Assembly: GCF_016863135.1 (NCBI RefSeq)
Contig: NZ_BOOH01000074.1
Location: 1-44,727, forward strand
Length of the DNA: 44,727 bases
From: Planobispora longispora
GTDB lineage: Bacteria > Actinomycetota > Actinomycetes > Streptosporangiales > Streptosporangiaceae
Direction: 5' to 3'
The position numbers and the translations under genes are program-made. Positions 44,531-44,727 of this stretch are shown here, piece after piece. The first letter of the stretch is position 1; each line of letters starts with the position of its first letter. The notes below the pieces were generated by a model that was given only the letters and a program-made list of their open reading frames with translations, was not told the DNA's origin and made no database searches.

Positions 44531-44727
44531 TCTCCGCCGATCCCCGTGAGGCCGTACCGCGTCCTCAGGCCGTGCCGCATCCTCGCGAGGCCGTACCGCC
44601 CGGTGGCGCGTCCGGGACCTCGCGCATGTTTTGATGATTCATCCGGGGACGCGGCGATCGCCGTCGCCCGGAGAAGGCCGTCCGGGGGATCCGGGCGGCC
44701 GGGAGCAGGACGAGGAGGGCCGGAGCG
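44531..44727. other. Terminal intergenic sequence with short repeats
   Basis: Three copies of GAGGCCGTACCGC or a close variant occur between 44546 and 44600. From about 44634 a frame stays open to the window end (beginning MIHPGTRRSP) but is low-complexity; GAGGAGGG near 44712 could be the ribosome-binding site of a gene starting just beyond the window. Confidence 0.4.

Overview
The window is very GC-rich (roughly 70% or more by eye) with strongly G/C-biased third codon positions, many GTG starts and almost no AT-rich spacers. Together with the gene content (MoxR/DUF58 modules, WYL and ECF42 regulators, MpaB-type oxygenase, Acg nitroreductase, helix-turn-helix/PNPOx protein, IS701-type element) this points to an actinomycete chromosome, probably a filamentous Streptosporangiales-like soil organism; the family-level guess is inference. 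I see no rRNA, tRNA, CRISPR array or prophage, and only one insertion sequence.

Layout. 1-2.2 kb: the tail of an upstream gene, a small coiled-coil protein, a DUF2268 Zn-protease and a membrane-anchored degenerate kinase N-lobe. 2.3-5.3 kb: a MoxR ATPase - DUF58 - VWA (BatA-like) operon. 5.4-8.5 kb: an ABC-F ATPase whose leader is cut off from upstream sequence by a 1.42-kb IS701-family element with a frameshifted transposase. 8.6-10.2 kb: a class I methyltransferase, a TrmH/SpoU RNA methyltransferase and a 57-residue membrane protein. 10.2-10.8 kb: a lower-GC stretch with a gene remnant. 10.8-14.9 kb: a second, differently built MoxR module on the minus strand (DUF4129 - small membrane protein - MoxR - DUF58 - membrane protein) with ATGA overlaps. 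15-21.7 kb: a secreted S15 peptidase, a TetR regulator facing an MpaB-type oxygenase across two matched operators, a nucleotidyltransferase, an aldo/keto reductase and a TesB-like thioesterase.

22-27.3 kb: kdpD-kdpE directly followed by a 12-TM-type APC permease with a soluble tail, with no kdpFABC in sight. 27.3-31.1 kb: an epimerase-like protein, a divergent GlxA-type AraC regulator, and an ECF42 sigma factor with its DGPF/YciI partner and a matching promoter. 31.3-34.6 kb: a membrane protein, a 590-residue protein with a cytoplasmic helix-turn-helix, one membrane helix and an extracellular GH39-like barrel that lacks both catalytic glutamates, and a divergent small secreted four-cysteine protein. 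34.6-35.3 kb: remnants. 35.3-44.5 kb: MBL hydrolase, thiamine-binding protein, WYL regulator with divergent VOC protein, MOSC and SDR-DUF2867 proteins, endonuclease V, a zinc-finger/winged-helix-like protein, and an Acg nitroreductase divergent from an XRE-PNPOx protein with DosR-box-like motifs between them.

The best candidate for an undescribed system is the membrane-spanning helix-turn-helix/pseudo-glycosidase with its divergent secreted neighbour (32176-34593): it looks like a one-component surface sensor in which a dead glycosidase reads a ligand. Other notable points are the truncated pseudokinase facing the first MoxR operon, repeated duplication of translation-start regions in both MoxR modules, kdpDE paired with a non-Kdp transporter, and a row of matched regulatory motifs.
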